Source of the DNA: Magnaporthiopsis rhizophila
Lineage: Eukaryota > Ascomycota > Sordariomycetes > Magnaporthales > Magnaporthaceae
Reading direction: 5' to 3'
Assembly (NCBI GenBank): GCA_003049465.1
Contig: PYSS01000160.1
Location: 1-64,000 of the forward strand
Length of the DNA stretch: 64,000 bases
This document shows, one piece after another, positions 10,246-20,409 of this stretch; position 1 is the stretch's first letter; each line of letters begins with the position of its first letter. A program made the position numbers and the translations under genes. Under the pieces are notes generated by a model. That model saw only the letters and a program-made list of their open reading frames with translations. It ran no database searches and was not told the origin of the DNA.

Positions 10246-11131
10246 CGCGAGTATAGGGTGGGGCGCAGCAGACGGCCGTTGCGACGGTAGGGAACGCTTG
10301 ACTGGGAGCGAAGGGGAGCAAAGGCGTCCGTTTCCGGGGCGCTTTGGATCCCGTTTTATCAAAAAATCTCTACAAACCAAAACATGTGAGGGCTGGATTT
10401 GATATTTTTGGTGGGTTTGGGCAGCAGTTGGGAATCGCTGGGTCCCGTTGACTGCTAGCCAATGAGCGCCAAAGAGGCTGCCTTTCCCACCGTCCTCTGT
10501 CCATGCCTTGGCAGCCCGGAACACCACAGCATCGAAAGTAAGGTCAAGGCGGCGAGTGAGGGAGGCCTGGAATATTTAACCTGCTTCGCGGAGGCTGACA
10601 CAAATCCCAACGCAACGAAACCGTCCCTGTTTGATTAATAAACGTACCGTGTAGCGCTGGCGCGTCTCGCGAGTCGATGCTGCCCCCAAAAATATCTCGC
10701 CAAGCCGTCGCTGCTTGGTATAAACTGGCACGTTTTAAAGCCATGGTGGGGCTCGCCGCCTGACGCATGAGAAGCGCAGGGAAGGGCTGTCTGTTTGTTG
10801 CCGAAAACGGGCAGTGCCTCTTTTACCCGAGGCCAAAGCGTCGGCGACGGGTCTAAATCTGTTCGCTTGCTGCCATCGATCGCCAAAAAAGCCGCCAATC
10901 GGGAAGGCCGGTCCCCGGTACCCGACCAACGTCGCACCGCCGGGGCTGGCCCGCTTACGCAAGAACCCTCGGCCGATGCCTATCAAACGGCCCGATCGGA
11001 TGGACGGGCAAAGACCATGCTGGTGGATCTGGGGTCGTCGTCCGGGATCAGCATAGAACCGGGGCTCCGTAAAGCCCAGAATAGAAAGTCGGAAGGGCGT
11101 CACAGTCACAGCAGCCGGAAGGTCCAGCCGA
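10246..11131. other. Intergenic; upstream region of the repeat peptide gene
   Basis: No gene seen. GC content drops and rises in patches. The right end holds the promoter of the secreted repeat protein. Confidence 0.5.
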
Positions 11132-11139
11132 TATAAATA
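11132..11139 (+). promoter_or_regulatory. TATA box of the secreted repeat protein gene
   Basis: TATAAATA lies 204 bases before the start codon at 11336. The leader between them is strongly pyrimidine-rich (CT tracts and a T23 run at 11205-11227), typical of highly transcribed fungal promoters and leaders. An ATG at 11148 lies only about 10 bases past the box and would fall before the usual transcription start. Confidence 0.6.
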
Positions 11140-11204
11140 CGGCAACCATGGACACCACACCACTTTACCATTCTTCTCTTTTTTCCACCACCATCAACTT
11201 ATCC

Positions 11205-11227
11205 TTTTTTTTTTTTTTTTTTTTTTT
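11205..11227 (+). repeat. T23 homopolymer in a pyrimidine-rich leader
   Basis: Uninterrupted run of 23 T in the presumed 5' leader of the repeat peptide gene. Confidence 0.95.
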
Positions 11228-11335
11228 CCTTTTGTCTCATTTCCTTCTGTCTCATTTCCTTTTGTCCTGTATTTATTTTATGTTTTCCTCCCCCTCTTTT
11301 TCTTCTCATTTCTTTCCGTTCAAATCCATTGCAAC

Positions 11336-11974
11336 ATGTACTTCTCCCACTTCGCCGCCAAGGTGGTCCTGGCCGCGGTCCTTGCCACCCAGGCCACGGC
11401 CCTGCCCACGGCGCAGCCGCCGTCCGCCGTCCTCGCGGCCCGCAACGCCGTGGGCCAGCCGGGTTTCAACCTCGAGGCCCGCGGCTACGACATGAGGGCC
11501 GGCCCAGAGGGCGGCAAAGCCAAGCAAGAAGAGGCCCAGCGCAAGAGGAAGAAGCCGAAGCGGGTCTATGGCATTTGTCGGGTGGGCGTCAATAGCCCCT
11601 GCAACGGGAATATGAAGCGCGACGTCGACGAGGCGGCGGCTCTCGAGGCCCGCGGCTACAACATGAGGGCCGGCCCAGAGGGTGGCAAAGCCAAGCAAGA
11701 GGAGGCCCGGCGTAAAAACAGGAAGCTGAAAGGGCACTCCGCCAGCATCGAGGCCCGCGGCTACGACATGAGGGCCGGCCCAGAGGGCGGCAAAGCCAAG
11801 CAAGAGGAGGCCCGGATCAAGAGGAAGAAGCCGACGCGGTATTATGGCATTTGTGCGGTGGGGGTCGATAGCCCCTGCAACGGGAGCGCCTATAGGGGGA
11901 AGCCCGAAATCGCCAAGCCGGCGGCTCTCAAGGCCCGCGACACCCCGCAAGCCCAGCCGCAAGCCGAGAACTAG
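11336..11974 (+). CDS. Secreted internal-repeat precursor, candidate Kex2-processed peptide precursor
   Basis: Intronless, 212 residues. Residues 1-22 are a signal peptide (basic start, VVLAAVLATQATA, cleavage likely after Ala22). Three near-identical units follow, EARGYDMRAGPEGGKAKQEEA at about 47-67, 104-124 and 139-159. Units 1 and 3 continue through a lysine/arginine-rich stretch into a two-cysteine peptide, YGICRVGVNSPCNG at 78-91 and YYGICAVGVDSPCNG at 169-183; unit 2 lacks it. The first peptide, VYGICRVGVNSPCNGNM (77-93), is bounded by Lys-Arg on both sides (75-76, 94-95), the classic Kex2 site. The second is preceded by only a single Arg. The layout is that of fungal Kex2-processed repeat proteins, which include alpha-type mating pheromone precursors and dikaritin-type peptides. 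The C-x7-C peptide resembles but does not match the pheromone pattern. A small secreted effector is the alternative. The strong promoter suggests it is expressed. Confidence 0.75.
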   Translation: MYFSHFAAKVVLAAVLATQATALPTAQPPSAVLAARNAVGQPGFNLEARGYDMRAGPEGGKAKQEEAQRKRKKPKRVYGICRVGVNSPCNGNMKRDVDEAAALEARGYNMRAGPEGGKAKQEEARRKNRKLKGHSASIEARGYDMRAGPEGGKAKQEEARIKRKKPTRYYGICAVGVDSPCNGSAYRGKPEIAKPAALKARDTPQAQPQAEN

Positions 11975-12504
11975 GATGGGCGGCGGCGAATCCGTGCCCG
12001 CCGCCTGCGGCCCGTTCGGCTACGGCCCCTGCTAGTGTGAGCGCGGCGTTGGTGAGGAGCCCAGCAGCCAGCCAGCGGAAAGGGCGGGGAAAACGTGCGT
12101 GGCGTCATGCCAGTCCTCAAAGGCTAAATCTGGGTCGGCATGCGTTGTTGCGTTTGAAGTGCGTCGAGGAAGGTTGCATGGGGAAGATATGAAGGGTGCA
12201 TTGGGAAAGTGGCACTATATCGAAGTGTTCAACCCCGGGCAATCATATGTATTACCGCTTAGACAAAGCAGGGCGAAGCACCCCAGCCGACCTTCGGTTT
12301 TAGGCCCCCCTCCTCAGGGCTTATAAACCCCCAGAGCGTGTAAATCATAGAGTAGGAAATCAAGCCATATGGAGTTGGGTATTTCGCCATTTTATTCTCA
12401 TAAGTCCGTTCGTGGCTGTCGTCGTCGTCTATGGTATATTACAGCTTTTTTTGAAAGGACGGCTGCTAGAGAAATTTAACTGCTCGGGAGGGACGGACAT
12501 TGGC
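11975..12504. other. 3' flank of the repeat peptide gene
   Basis: Begins with a short alternative frame that ends AACGPFGYGPC-stop at 12033-12035 (see findings). The rest is AT-richer intergenic DNA with no gene. Confidence 0.5.
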
Positions 12505-14348
12505 TCAGTGCCTCTCCCGTCTCCGCGGTGCTGCCCTGATAATATCATCAACCCTCAACAAAAGCTGGGCGCGTATTCTCGGTCAGCACTAAATCACCTA
12601 TGCGGATGCAAACTGAGTATGGAAAAAACGCAGCAGGGATCAAGCGTACCTCGGCCGCTTCGCTTGCGGAAGACACCACTGCCTTCTTCAGCTTGTAGCT
12701 CTCAATAACACCCACATCGCGCATATCGGCGATACCACCACCGGGCGTCATCAGATCGAGACCATATGTGGTCATGCCATCGTAGATTGCCTTACGCAGC
12801 CGCGCCACGAGCTCGCCAGAGTCGAGGCCGGCATTGTCGGCCAGAATGGTGGGCAGCTGGCGTAGCGCAACGGCAAAAGAAGCCACCGCCATCTGCCGCT
12901 TGCCCTCAACGCGAGTTGCGGCGCCCTCGACGGCCTTGGCCATAACCATCTCGGCACAGCCGCCACCAAGCGTCGTGCGGGGCTCCTTGACCGTCTGTGA
13001 CAGCACGGCCAGGGCGTCGTGCAAACTGCGCTCAGCCTCATCCAGCAGCTGCTCGGTGGCGCCGCGCAGCACGATGGTGCAGGCCTCGCCAGCCGCCACG
13101 CCCGAAAACTTGATCAATGTATCCTCGCCGATGATGACCTCCTCGATGAGATCGCACTGGCCCAACTTGACTTGGTCTGGGTGGTCAAACGTGGACGCGA
13201 TCTCGCCACCAGTCACGAGGGCCAGGCGCTCGATGCCGTCAAAGTCTGCGTGCTCGATGGACATGATGCCGGCGTCGGTGAAGAGCTGCTCGGGCCAGTT
13301 GTAGATGAGCTGGCGGTTAATGAAGCAGTTAATGCCGTGCGCTTTGATCTTGTCCACCTTGGCCTTCATCTTATCCTTCTCGGCCTTTTCCAGCTCGGCC
13401 AACTTGCTCGTTGAGCCGACCTTCATACGCGCGCCAAAAATCTTGACCTTGTCTGTGTCCATGGACGTGTTGGCCACGAGGATCTTGGCCTTTTCTAACC
13501 GCTTGGGCTGGTTGACGCCAATCTTCTTGTCCAGGATAAAGCCCTCGTCCAGGAAGGAGTCGCTCAGCTTGCCGCCTGCCTTCTTGATGATTTGGATATG
13601 GCTCAGGTCTGACGAGTTCTGCAGCCTCAGCACCGCCTCACATGCGAGCTGGGCAAAGTGATCGCGGTCCTGCGCCAGCACCTTGGAGCTTAGCGTCGTC
13701 CGAGCGATCGCGATGAGGTCTTTCTTGAACGCTTCGGCGTTCTTGCTGTGGTCGACCGCCGACTTTTCAAGGGCCTCAAGAGCCGCCCTGCTGGCTATCC
13801 GGTAGCCCTCGATGATGGTCTGAGGATGGATCTTCTTGCCGACCAGGTTCTCGGCCTCGCGCAGCAGCTCGGCGGCCAGCACTGACACCGACGTTGTACC
13901 GTCTCCAACCTCATCGTCCTGGACCTTGGAGATGTTGACCAGCACCTTGGCAGCGGCGTTGTCGAGGGCGATGGATTTGAGGATGGTAGCGCCGTCGTTT
14001 GTCACCATGATTTCGCCGGTGGACCTGGATTCGGCGTGACGAAGCAGTTAGCAATAGAGCAGCAGAAAGGCAGTGAAGGATCGACGTCACCACCGCAGGA
14101 CACTGACGCCGACTGCAGGATCTTGTCCATGCCCTTGGGGCCCAGGGTGCTCTTGACCAGGTCGCCAACCGCGATGGCGCCGACAAAGGCAGAAAGACGA
14201 GCATTCTCGCCCTTTTCCTCTGTCGTGCCCTCTTCGAAGATCTGGGTGGGACTGAAGGATGACTGAAAGATCACGGTGGCCGGTTAGCTTGTTTCCCTCG
14301 CGCGTTGTCGAGATGATAGATGTAGAGTCAAAGGCGCATACGCACCAT
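12505..14348 (-). CDS. CCT2: T-complex protein 1 subunit beta (CCT2)
   Basis: Beta subunit of the cytosolic TRiC/CCT chaperonin that folds actin and tubulin. Exons inferred: 14346-14348 (the ATG alone), 14102-14262, 12650-14024 and 12505-12564, total 532 residues, the usual size. The first intron is GTGCGT...CTTTCAG with a GCTAAC branch site; the last is GTACGC...CCCAG. The second intron has a poor donor (GTCCTG) and its exact border is uncertain; the downstream border is fixed by the STGEIMVTNDGATIL reading. Diagnostic motifs: FSPTQIFEEG, LGPKGMDKILQSAS, VTNDGATIL, GDGTTSV (ATP site), GGGCAEM, DLMTPGGGIADM and a C-terminus RVDDIIRAAPRRRERH. Head to head with eIF3b across 883 bases. Confidence 0.95.
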
Positions 14349-15231
14349 TATAGCGTCTGCACCAGGATATGGCAAAGGCAGCGGTGGGGAAGGATCACCA
14401 ACACGAGGGGCCGGGTCGTTCGCGGTGTTGCCTCGTCGGTTGAAAGCGTCGCCGGAGCTGTGAGACACCAGCAGGAGTTTCTCCTACTATCAGCAAGCTT
14501 CAGCGACAACAGGCGGGGAGGAGAGAAAATAATCCAGCCAAGAAACCCGATCGCCAAAGTGCCCAAGGCTGCATTTGTGTATGGAGTACCAGACTTCTGC
14601 CCATGCGTATACACAAATTTAGGGTAGCTGGTACCTCTTTCAAGCCCCTCATTGGAGTGTCGGCCCACAGCCCCGACCCACTTTTGATGAGCGTGGGCGG
14701 TGAAAGCTGCGCAGCAACTTGATGCGGGACCCTCGCAGCCTCTTCTGGTTCGCGGGGCTCGGAGCTGGAACTTCTAAATGCCGTCCCACGAGAAAGATCG
14801 AGACAGGACATATCTAAACTGTGAATATGCAGAGTAAAATACGGTACATATTAAAAGTCAGCGGCTGAGCAAGGCGAGCGTAATACACAGAGGTTGTTGC
14901 TGCCCTGTGCGAAAACTATACGCGACAGCCCACGAGCCGCAACCAAAATTCCACACCCCACCCCCCCTTGCCAAACAAACCCCGCTCTCGCACATTCGCA
15001 CAATTTTTTTTTCTCGAATCCAGCTTTGGTTCGCGACCCCAGAATCGCAGGCGGCACACAGCAGTCAGAAAAAAAAAAAAAAAAAAAAAAAAAAACCCCC
15101 CCTCCACGTCGACCACGGCAACGGCAAACCGCCACTTCCACCAACCGCCATTTCGCAAACATTTTGCTCCTTGGGCAGACCAGCTTAGCCACGACCATCC
15201 CCTCGAGTGGCGCGACCGGCTACTGCCCAGC
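14349..15231. promoter_or_regulatory. Divergent promoter region of CCT2 and eIF3b
   Basis: 883 bases between the two start codons. Contains a C-rich tract (14950-14975) and an A27 run at 15069-15095 just upstream of eIF3b, followed by a CA/CCA-rich leader. No other gene is seen. Confidence 0.6.
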
Positions 15232-17706
15232 ATGGCGCCCTCTTTCGACCACCTCCGTGAGGCGGACCTTGACGATGACGAGTTCGACGAGGACGAGATC
15301 GACGTCTCGGACCTGCGCGACAGGTTCGAGGTTCAGCTCGAGCAGGGATACGATACGTTCGTCGTTATTGACGGCTTGCCTACCGTTACCGAGGAGCAGA
15401 AGCCCAAGCTGGTCAAGTTTCTGCTGAGGAAGCTGAACTCGGTTGGCAGGACGAGGGAGGACCTGATCGATATGCCCATGGGCCCCGATGGCAAATCGCT
15501 CAAGTAAGAACGAATTCCCTAGCCCGCGTTGCGGCACAGCGCGTGACAATCTCCTGCACATAGCCGCAGTTGCGTATATGGAGACACTAATCAACTCGTG
15601 CCGTTCCCGCCCTACAGCTTCGCGTTCGTCGAGTACTCGTCGCCCTCCGAGGCCGCCGCCGCCGTCAGGCAGCTCGACCAGGTCCCTCTCGACAAGAAGC
15701 ACACCCTCCGCGTCAACAAGCTTATGGACATCGACCGCTATGGCCGCGAGGGCAGGATAGACGACGAGTACCATCCCCCCACTATCGACGAGTTCCAGCC
15801 CAAGGACCACCTCAGGTCGTTCATGGCCGACCCCGCCGGCCGCGGGCGGGACCAGTTCGTCATGTACCGGGGCGACCACGTTGGAGTTTACTGGAACAAC
15901 GAGCGGGACGCGCCCGAGAACATCGTCGACCGGCCCAACTGGACAGAGAGCTTCGTGCAATGGTCTCCGATGGGCACCTACCTGATGTCGATGCACATGC
16001 AGGGCGTCCAGCTCTGGGGCGGTCCCAAGTGGGACAGGCTAGGCCGCTTCCCCCACCCCTTCGTCACCATGGCCGCCTTCTCGGCCCTGGAGAACTACCT
16101 CGTCACCTGGTCGACCCGGCCTATCGAGATTCCCGACTCGGGCCACCCAGCCCTCTCCATTGACGACGACGGCAAGAACTACGTCATCTGGGATATCGCC
16201 ACCGGCAAGCCCCTACGATCCTTCGCCAACCTGGACCTGCCCACCGACGACGCCGGCAAGCCGCCGCGTAAGAACCCCTGGCCCGCCTTCAAGTGGGCGT
16301 CGGATGACAAGTACGTTGCCCGACTGACCCCCGGCCAGTCCATCTCTGTCTACGAGCTGCCGCGCATGAACCTGCTCGACAAGACCACCATCAAGATCGA
16401 GGGCGTCATGGACTTCGAGTGGGCGCCGTCACGGCCACAGCGTGAAGGTGTCAAGACATACGAGCAGCTTTTTTGCTACTGGACGCCTGAGATCGGCAGC
16501 AACCCGGCCAAGGTCGGCCTGATGAGCCTGCCCTCCAAGGAGGTCGTGCGCTCCCTCAACCTCTTTAGTGTCTCGGATGTCAAGCTGGAGTGGCAGTCCG
16601 AGGGCGCCTACCTCTGCGTCAAGGTTGATCGCCATTCCAAATCCAAAAAATCCCAGGCTACCACGTTGGAAATCTTCCGCGTCAAGGAGAAGGGTGTGCC
16701 CGTCGAGGTTGTAGACACCATCAAGGACACCGTCATCAACTTCGCGTGGGAGCCCAAGGGTGACCGCTTCCTCATCATCACGACCACGACGCCGACGGGC
16801 GAGGTGGCAGTGGCGCCCAAGACTGCCGTCTCCTTCTTCTGCCCAGAGAAGTCAAAGGGACCCACTGCTGGCAACTTCAAGCACCTCCGAACTCTCGACA
16901 AGAAAAACAGCAACGCCATCTACTGGTCGCCCAGGGGAAGGTTTGTTGTCGTTGCCACCGTGCTCAACCAGCAGAGCTCAGACCTCGACTTCTTCGACCT
17001 GGACTTTGAGGGCGAGAAGCCTGCTGCCGAGAAGGACCTCACCGCCAACCTCCAGCTCATGAACACGGCAGATCACTACGGCATCACGGATGTCGAGTGG
17101 GACCCCTCTGGGCGATTTGTCGCCACGTGGGCGTCGGTATGGAAACATCAGGTACGTAACCCAAGCACGCATGGACAATCCCTTTGCCTCGCTTCCCTGA
17201 GTATCACTTGAATCAAACATACCACGGCAAGGACTACAAAGCTAACCAGGCGATCCTCGGCTCCTCGATAGATGGAAAACGGCTACCATTTGTACGACTT
17301 CAAGGGTGAGCAGCTGCGCGAGGAGCCGATGGAGAAGTTCAAGCAGCTGCAGTGGCGCCCGCGGCCGCCGACGCTACTCAGCAAAGAAGAGCAGAAGACA
17401 ATTCGCAAGAACCTGCGTGAGTACTCGCGCGTGTTCGACCAGGAGGACGCCGAGCGTATCGCAGGTGCGGACCAGGAAGTTGTGGACCGCCGGCGCCGCC
17501 TCCTCGAGGAGTGGCACGCCTGGCGCGAGGCTACCGAGGCCGATGTGGCCGAGGAGCGCGCCGAGCTCGGTTTGCCCGAAGATCCTGTCGCGGAACTGCT
17601 CAAGGCCAAGACTGCAGAGCTCGTGGCTGATGGCCAGGAGGAGGAGCAAGTCATCGAGGAGATTGTCGAGGAGGTTCTCGAGGAGAACGAAGAAATCGTG
17701 AGCTAG
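15232..17706 (+). CDS. PRT1: Translation initiation factor eIF3 subunit b (Prt1)
   Basis: Scaffold subunit of eIF3, which binds the 40S ribosome and recruits the initiator complex. Exons 15232-15503, 15618-17151 and 17272-17706 give 746 residues, the fungal norm. Introns are GTAAGA...CTACAG and GTACGT...GATAG. Residues 1-40 are acidic (DLDDDEFDEDEIDVSDL). An RRM follows at about 42-125 (YDTFVVIDGLP, FAFVEYSSPSEAAAAV), then the beta-propeller with WD-like blades (FVQWSPMGTYL, DKYVARL, YWSPRGRFVVVATV, DVEWDPSGRFVATWAS), and a basic/acidic C-terminal helix (NLREYSRVFDQEDAERIAG) that binds other eIF3 subunits. The first intron splits the RRM just before RNP1. Confidence 0.95.
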
Positions 17707-18909
17707 ATCTGGGTTGGGAATCATGTGCATCCCTCACCGGGATAGCCCACGAGTCCGTACATGGACTGTTTTATGCGGCGTTAATTGTTTCTCTCTCTCT
17801 CTTCTTTTGCTGATGGTAGAACCGGGTGATTTGGACTTGCATTTTTGGGCCTCTGGATGGGAGATTTGTGCTTTATAATGGGCGGCGGTTCTTGAGTTCG
17901 CTGGGTACGGCGTCCTATTGCCAGTGCGCGATGTCAGAGAAGAGCAGGTCGGCTAGGTTCACAAAAGAGTTGAAGCTTCTTAGATTCTCTTCGCACTGCT
18001 TTCATGTTTTCTAACCTCTATGGTCATTCCCAACAAGCGGTTGTACCTTGTATGGACCTAGACCCAAATTTGGCCATGCTCTCAGCCTTGCACCGAGAAA
18101 GCCTTTTGCGCAGGGGCCAGCCATGCATTCCTTTGATCAATCTGTCGTTAACACTCTCCAGGCAGCGCAGATAATCGATGCAAGAGACGTCCCGCACTGC
18201 TCTCCAAGAACGCGTTTCCGGGTAGCGTACCATGGAGTTGCTTTCTCTCCCGTAAGAATATAAAGCACATGACAGATGTCAGAGGATGGCTCACATACAC
18301 CTAGAAAATCGGCTAGAGACGACCACCGCGCACCTCCAACTGTCGAAGTTTGGTAATGGACCGGATCGAGACCATATTGAGTTTTTTGGTGATGGCAAAC
18401 TTTCCATATTGCTGCGAAGGTTGAGATGATTTCGATGGCCACACCGCGCCCAGGCTTGCGCCATCCCTACCTCAAACGCCCAACATAACCTACCTGCAAT
18501 CCCCGTGGCTGCCATGGATGATGTCAAGCATTTCCGGGGAAGGCACACACGCACAGCACGGCACATGATATGCCGAATTTCTGGGGGTGTCCGGGCGCCG
18601 AAGTATAGTGGCGGAAGTTGCTCAACTTCCAGACACATATTCCGTCGCCCCTCCCCAGTCTATCCTATATTGATCCCCCTATTTATCCACTGCCTTCTAC
18701 AGGTCGGTACTCGGCCCACAAACAAAACAGCCGGACCGCGTGTTTCCGTCACATTCCGAGAAGCTTGCCGGCTTCTTGGCAGGGTATTTTGCTGTATACG
18801 AAGTCGGGCCGGCCAGTTCATAGCTACGAGGGGCTAGAAGTTCTCTTTTTATCACCCGGCGCCCACGGTCACGGCCCGACGATCGGCCAGGAGTAAGGAG
18901 GGCTTGACC
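17707..18909. other. Intergenic between eIF3b and the glycosyltransferase
   Basis: CT-rich 3' flank of eIF3b (17790-17810), then unique sequence and the pyrimidine-rich leader of the next gene. No gene seen. Confidence 0.55.
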
Positions 18910-20409
18910 ATGCTGGTCTCGTTTCGCTCTCAACGGCTGCTTCCCCTGGCCGCCTTTCTGGTTTTTGGCGTGCTGCTGCTCTTTTTGAAGGCGCCCCGAT
19001 TCCGAACGTCGCCGTTCCGTTATCCATTCCAGACTGGCCCGGGATCTCTATTCCCGGTCCTTACGCCGGCACAAGTCGGCACCGCTGGAGGCTGCGACTC
19101 GGATATCGCTCACCTCAGCTCGCTCGGGCTCTCGGAAGAGATACTCTACACCAGACGCTGCATCAATCCCGTCTTCGACGATGCGCACCACCCCTTGAAC
19201 CGAGGTGCTGTCGGCGAGATGCAGCAGCCGCTGATCGACACGCAGGTCGCCGTCAACCTGTCGTCGCCCTGCTTTCACGAGGGCACGCTCCCGCCATGCG
19301 CGCCTATCGCCCTTCGCGTCCCGCCTCCATACCCAAAGCGGACGTACCCACACCTCATCTTTGGGATGTCGACCACATACGACCGTCTCCGGGAGAGCTT
19401 GCCGGCGTTCTCGCACTGGCTCTCGGCCTCGGACGCCCTGCTGGTGGCGGTCGTGGTTGACGCGGATGATGCTCCCGAGGGTAAAGGTAAAACTCGGCGG
19501 GACCTGCAGGCGCTGGAACGCCTCTACCAGGACTCGGACATGCGGCTGCACTGCGTCGAGACGCGCAACTCGTCGCTCAGCGTGGACCAGAACCACTTCA
19601 TGGTGATTCTGGACATGCTCGAGGCGGTCACGCCGCAGACGAAGTGGCTGGGGCTGCTTGACGACGACACCTTCTTCCCCAGCCTGTACAACATGGACCG
19701 GGCCTTGAACCTGCACAACGCCGAGGAGTCGACCTGGCTCGGGGCGCTGTCGGAGGACCTGGAGGCGGTCCGGAACTGGGGCATCATGGCGTTCGGCGGA
19801 GCCGGGGTGTTCCTCAGCGTGCCGTTGGCACGAGAGCTGGCCCCGCACGTGGACGACTGTGTGGCATCGGCGCGGCGCAGCACGGGCGACGTGATCCTGG
19901 CCGACTGCGTCTTTGGGCGGACGCACACCAAGCTCACAACGGTCGAGGGTCTCCACCAGCACGACCTCATGGGCGACGTGGCGGGCTTCTACGAGTCCGG
20001 GCCGCGCCCGCTGCTGTCGGTGCACCACTGGAAGTCGTGGTACCGGGAGCCCGTCGACCGCATGGCCGCCGTGGCCGACGTCTGCGGCGACTGCTTCCTG
20101 CAGCGCTGGCGGTTCGGCGCCGACACGCTGCTGGCGAACGGGTACTCGATCGCGCGATACATCGACGGCCTGGACCGGATCGACCTGTCCAGGACCGAGG
20201 TCACCTGGGTCAGCCCCGACGGGAGCAGCGACAACTTTGCCTGGAGCCTCGGCCCGTTCCGGGACCGCGTGCCGGACGGGCACAAGAAGACGTACAAGGT
20301 GCTTGATGCCGTCCGTGGAGACGGTGGACTGCGGCAGTTGTATGTCTACCGTGGCAACCAGGAGCTGGGCGAGAAGGACGAGGTCGTGGAGTTGGTGTGG
20401 ATGCCTTGA
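18910..20409 (+). CDS. Fringe-like (GT31-type) Golgi glycosyltransferase
   Basis: Single exon; first ATG in frame at 18910, giving 499 residues. Residues 9-28 form one N-terminal membrane anchor (PLAAFLVFGVLLLFL) after a basic tail, so a type II Golgi protein. The lumenal catalytic part has the order of Fringe-like enzymes: HLIFGMSTTYDRL, a donor-site aspartate triad LLDDDTFF (Asp251-253), GIMAFGGAGVFLSVPLA, GDVILADCVFG, LHQHDLMGD and HHWKSWY. Lumenal cysteines (SSPCFHEGTLPPC, DDCVAS, DVCGDCFL) could form disulfides. The exact sugar and acceptor cannot be read from sequence. The family is common in filamentous fungi, where few members are characterised. Confidence 0.85.
   Translation: MLVSFRSQRLLPLAAFLVFGVLLLFLKAPRFRTSPFRYPFQTGPGSLFPVLTPAQVGTAGGCDSDIAHLSSLGLSEEILYTRRCINPVFDDAHHPLNRGAVGEMQQPLIDTQVAVNLSSPCFHEGTLPPCAPIALRVPPPYPKRTYPHLIFGMSTTYDRLRESLPAFSHWLSASDALLVAVVVDADDAPEGKGKTRRDLQALERLYQDSDMRLHCVETRNSSLSVDQNHFMVILDMLEAVTPQTKWLGLLDDDTFFPSLYNMDRALNLHNAEESTWLGALSEDLEAVRNWGIMAFGGAGVFLSVPLARELAPHVDDCVASARRSTGDVILADCVFGRTHTKLTTVEGLHQHDLMGDVAGFYESGPRPLLSVHHWKSWYREPVDRMAAVADVCGDCFLQRWRFGADTLLANGYSIARYIDGLDRIDLSRTEVTWVSPDGSSDNFAWSLGPFRDRVPDGHKKTYKVLDAVRGDGGLRQLYVYRGNQELGEKDEVVELVWMP

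Noticed and set aside
11306..11962. Minus-strand 218-codon frame with internal repeats
   Set aside because: Its repeats are the complement of the secreted repeat gene, which has signal peptide, TATA box and leader on the plus strand.
19048..20283. Minus-strand open frame of 411 codons
   Set aside because: Fully antisense to the GT31-type gene in GC-rich DNA; composition is low-complexity and no domain is visible.
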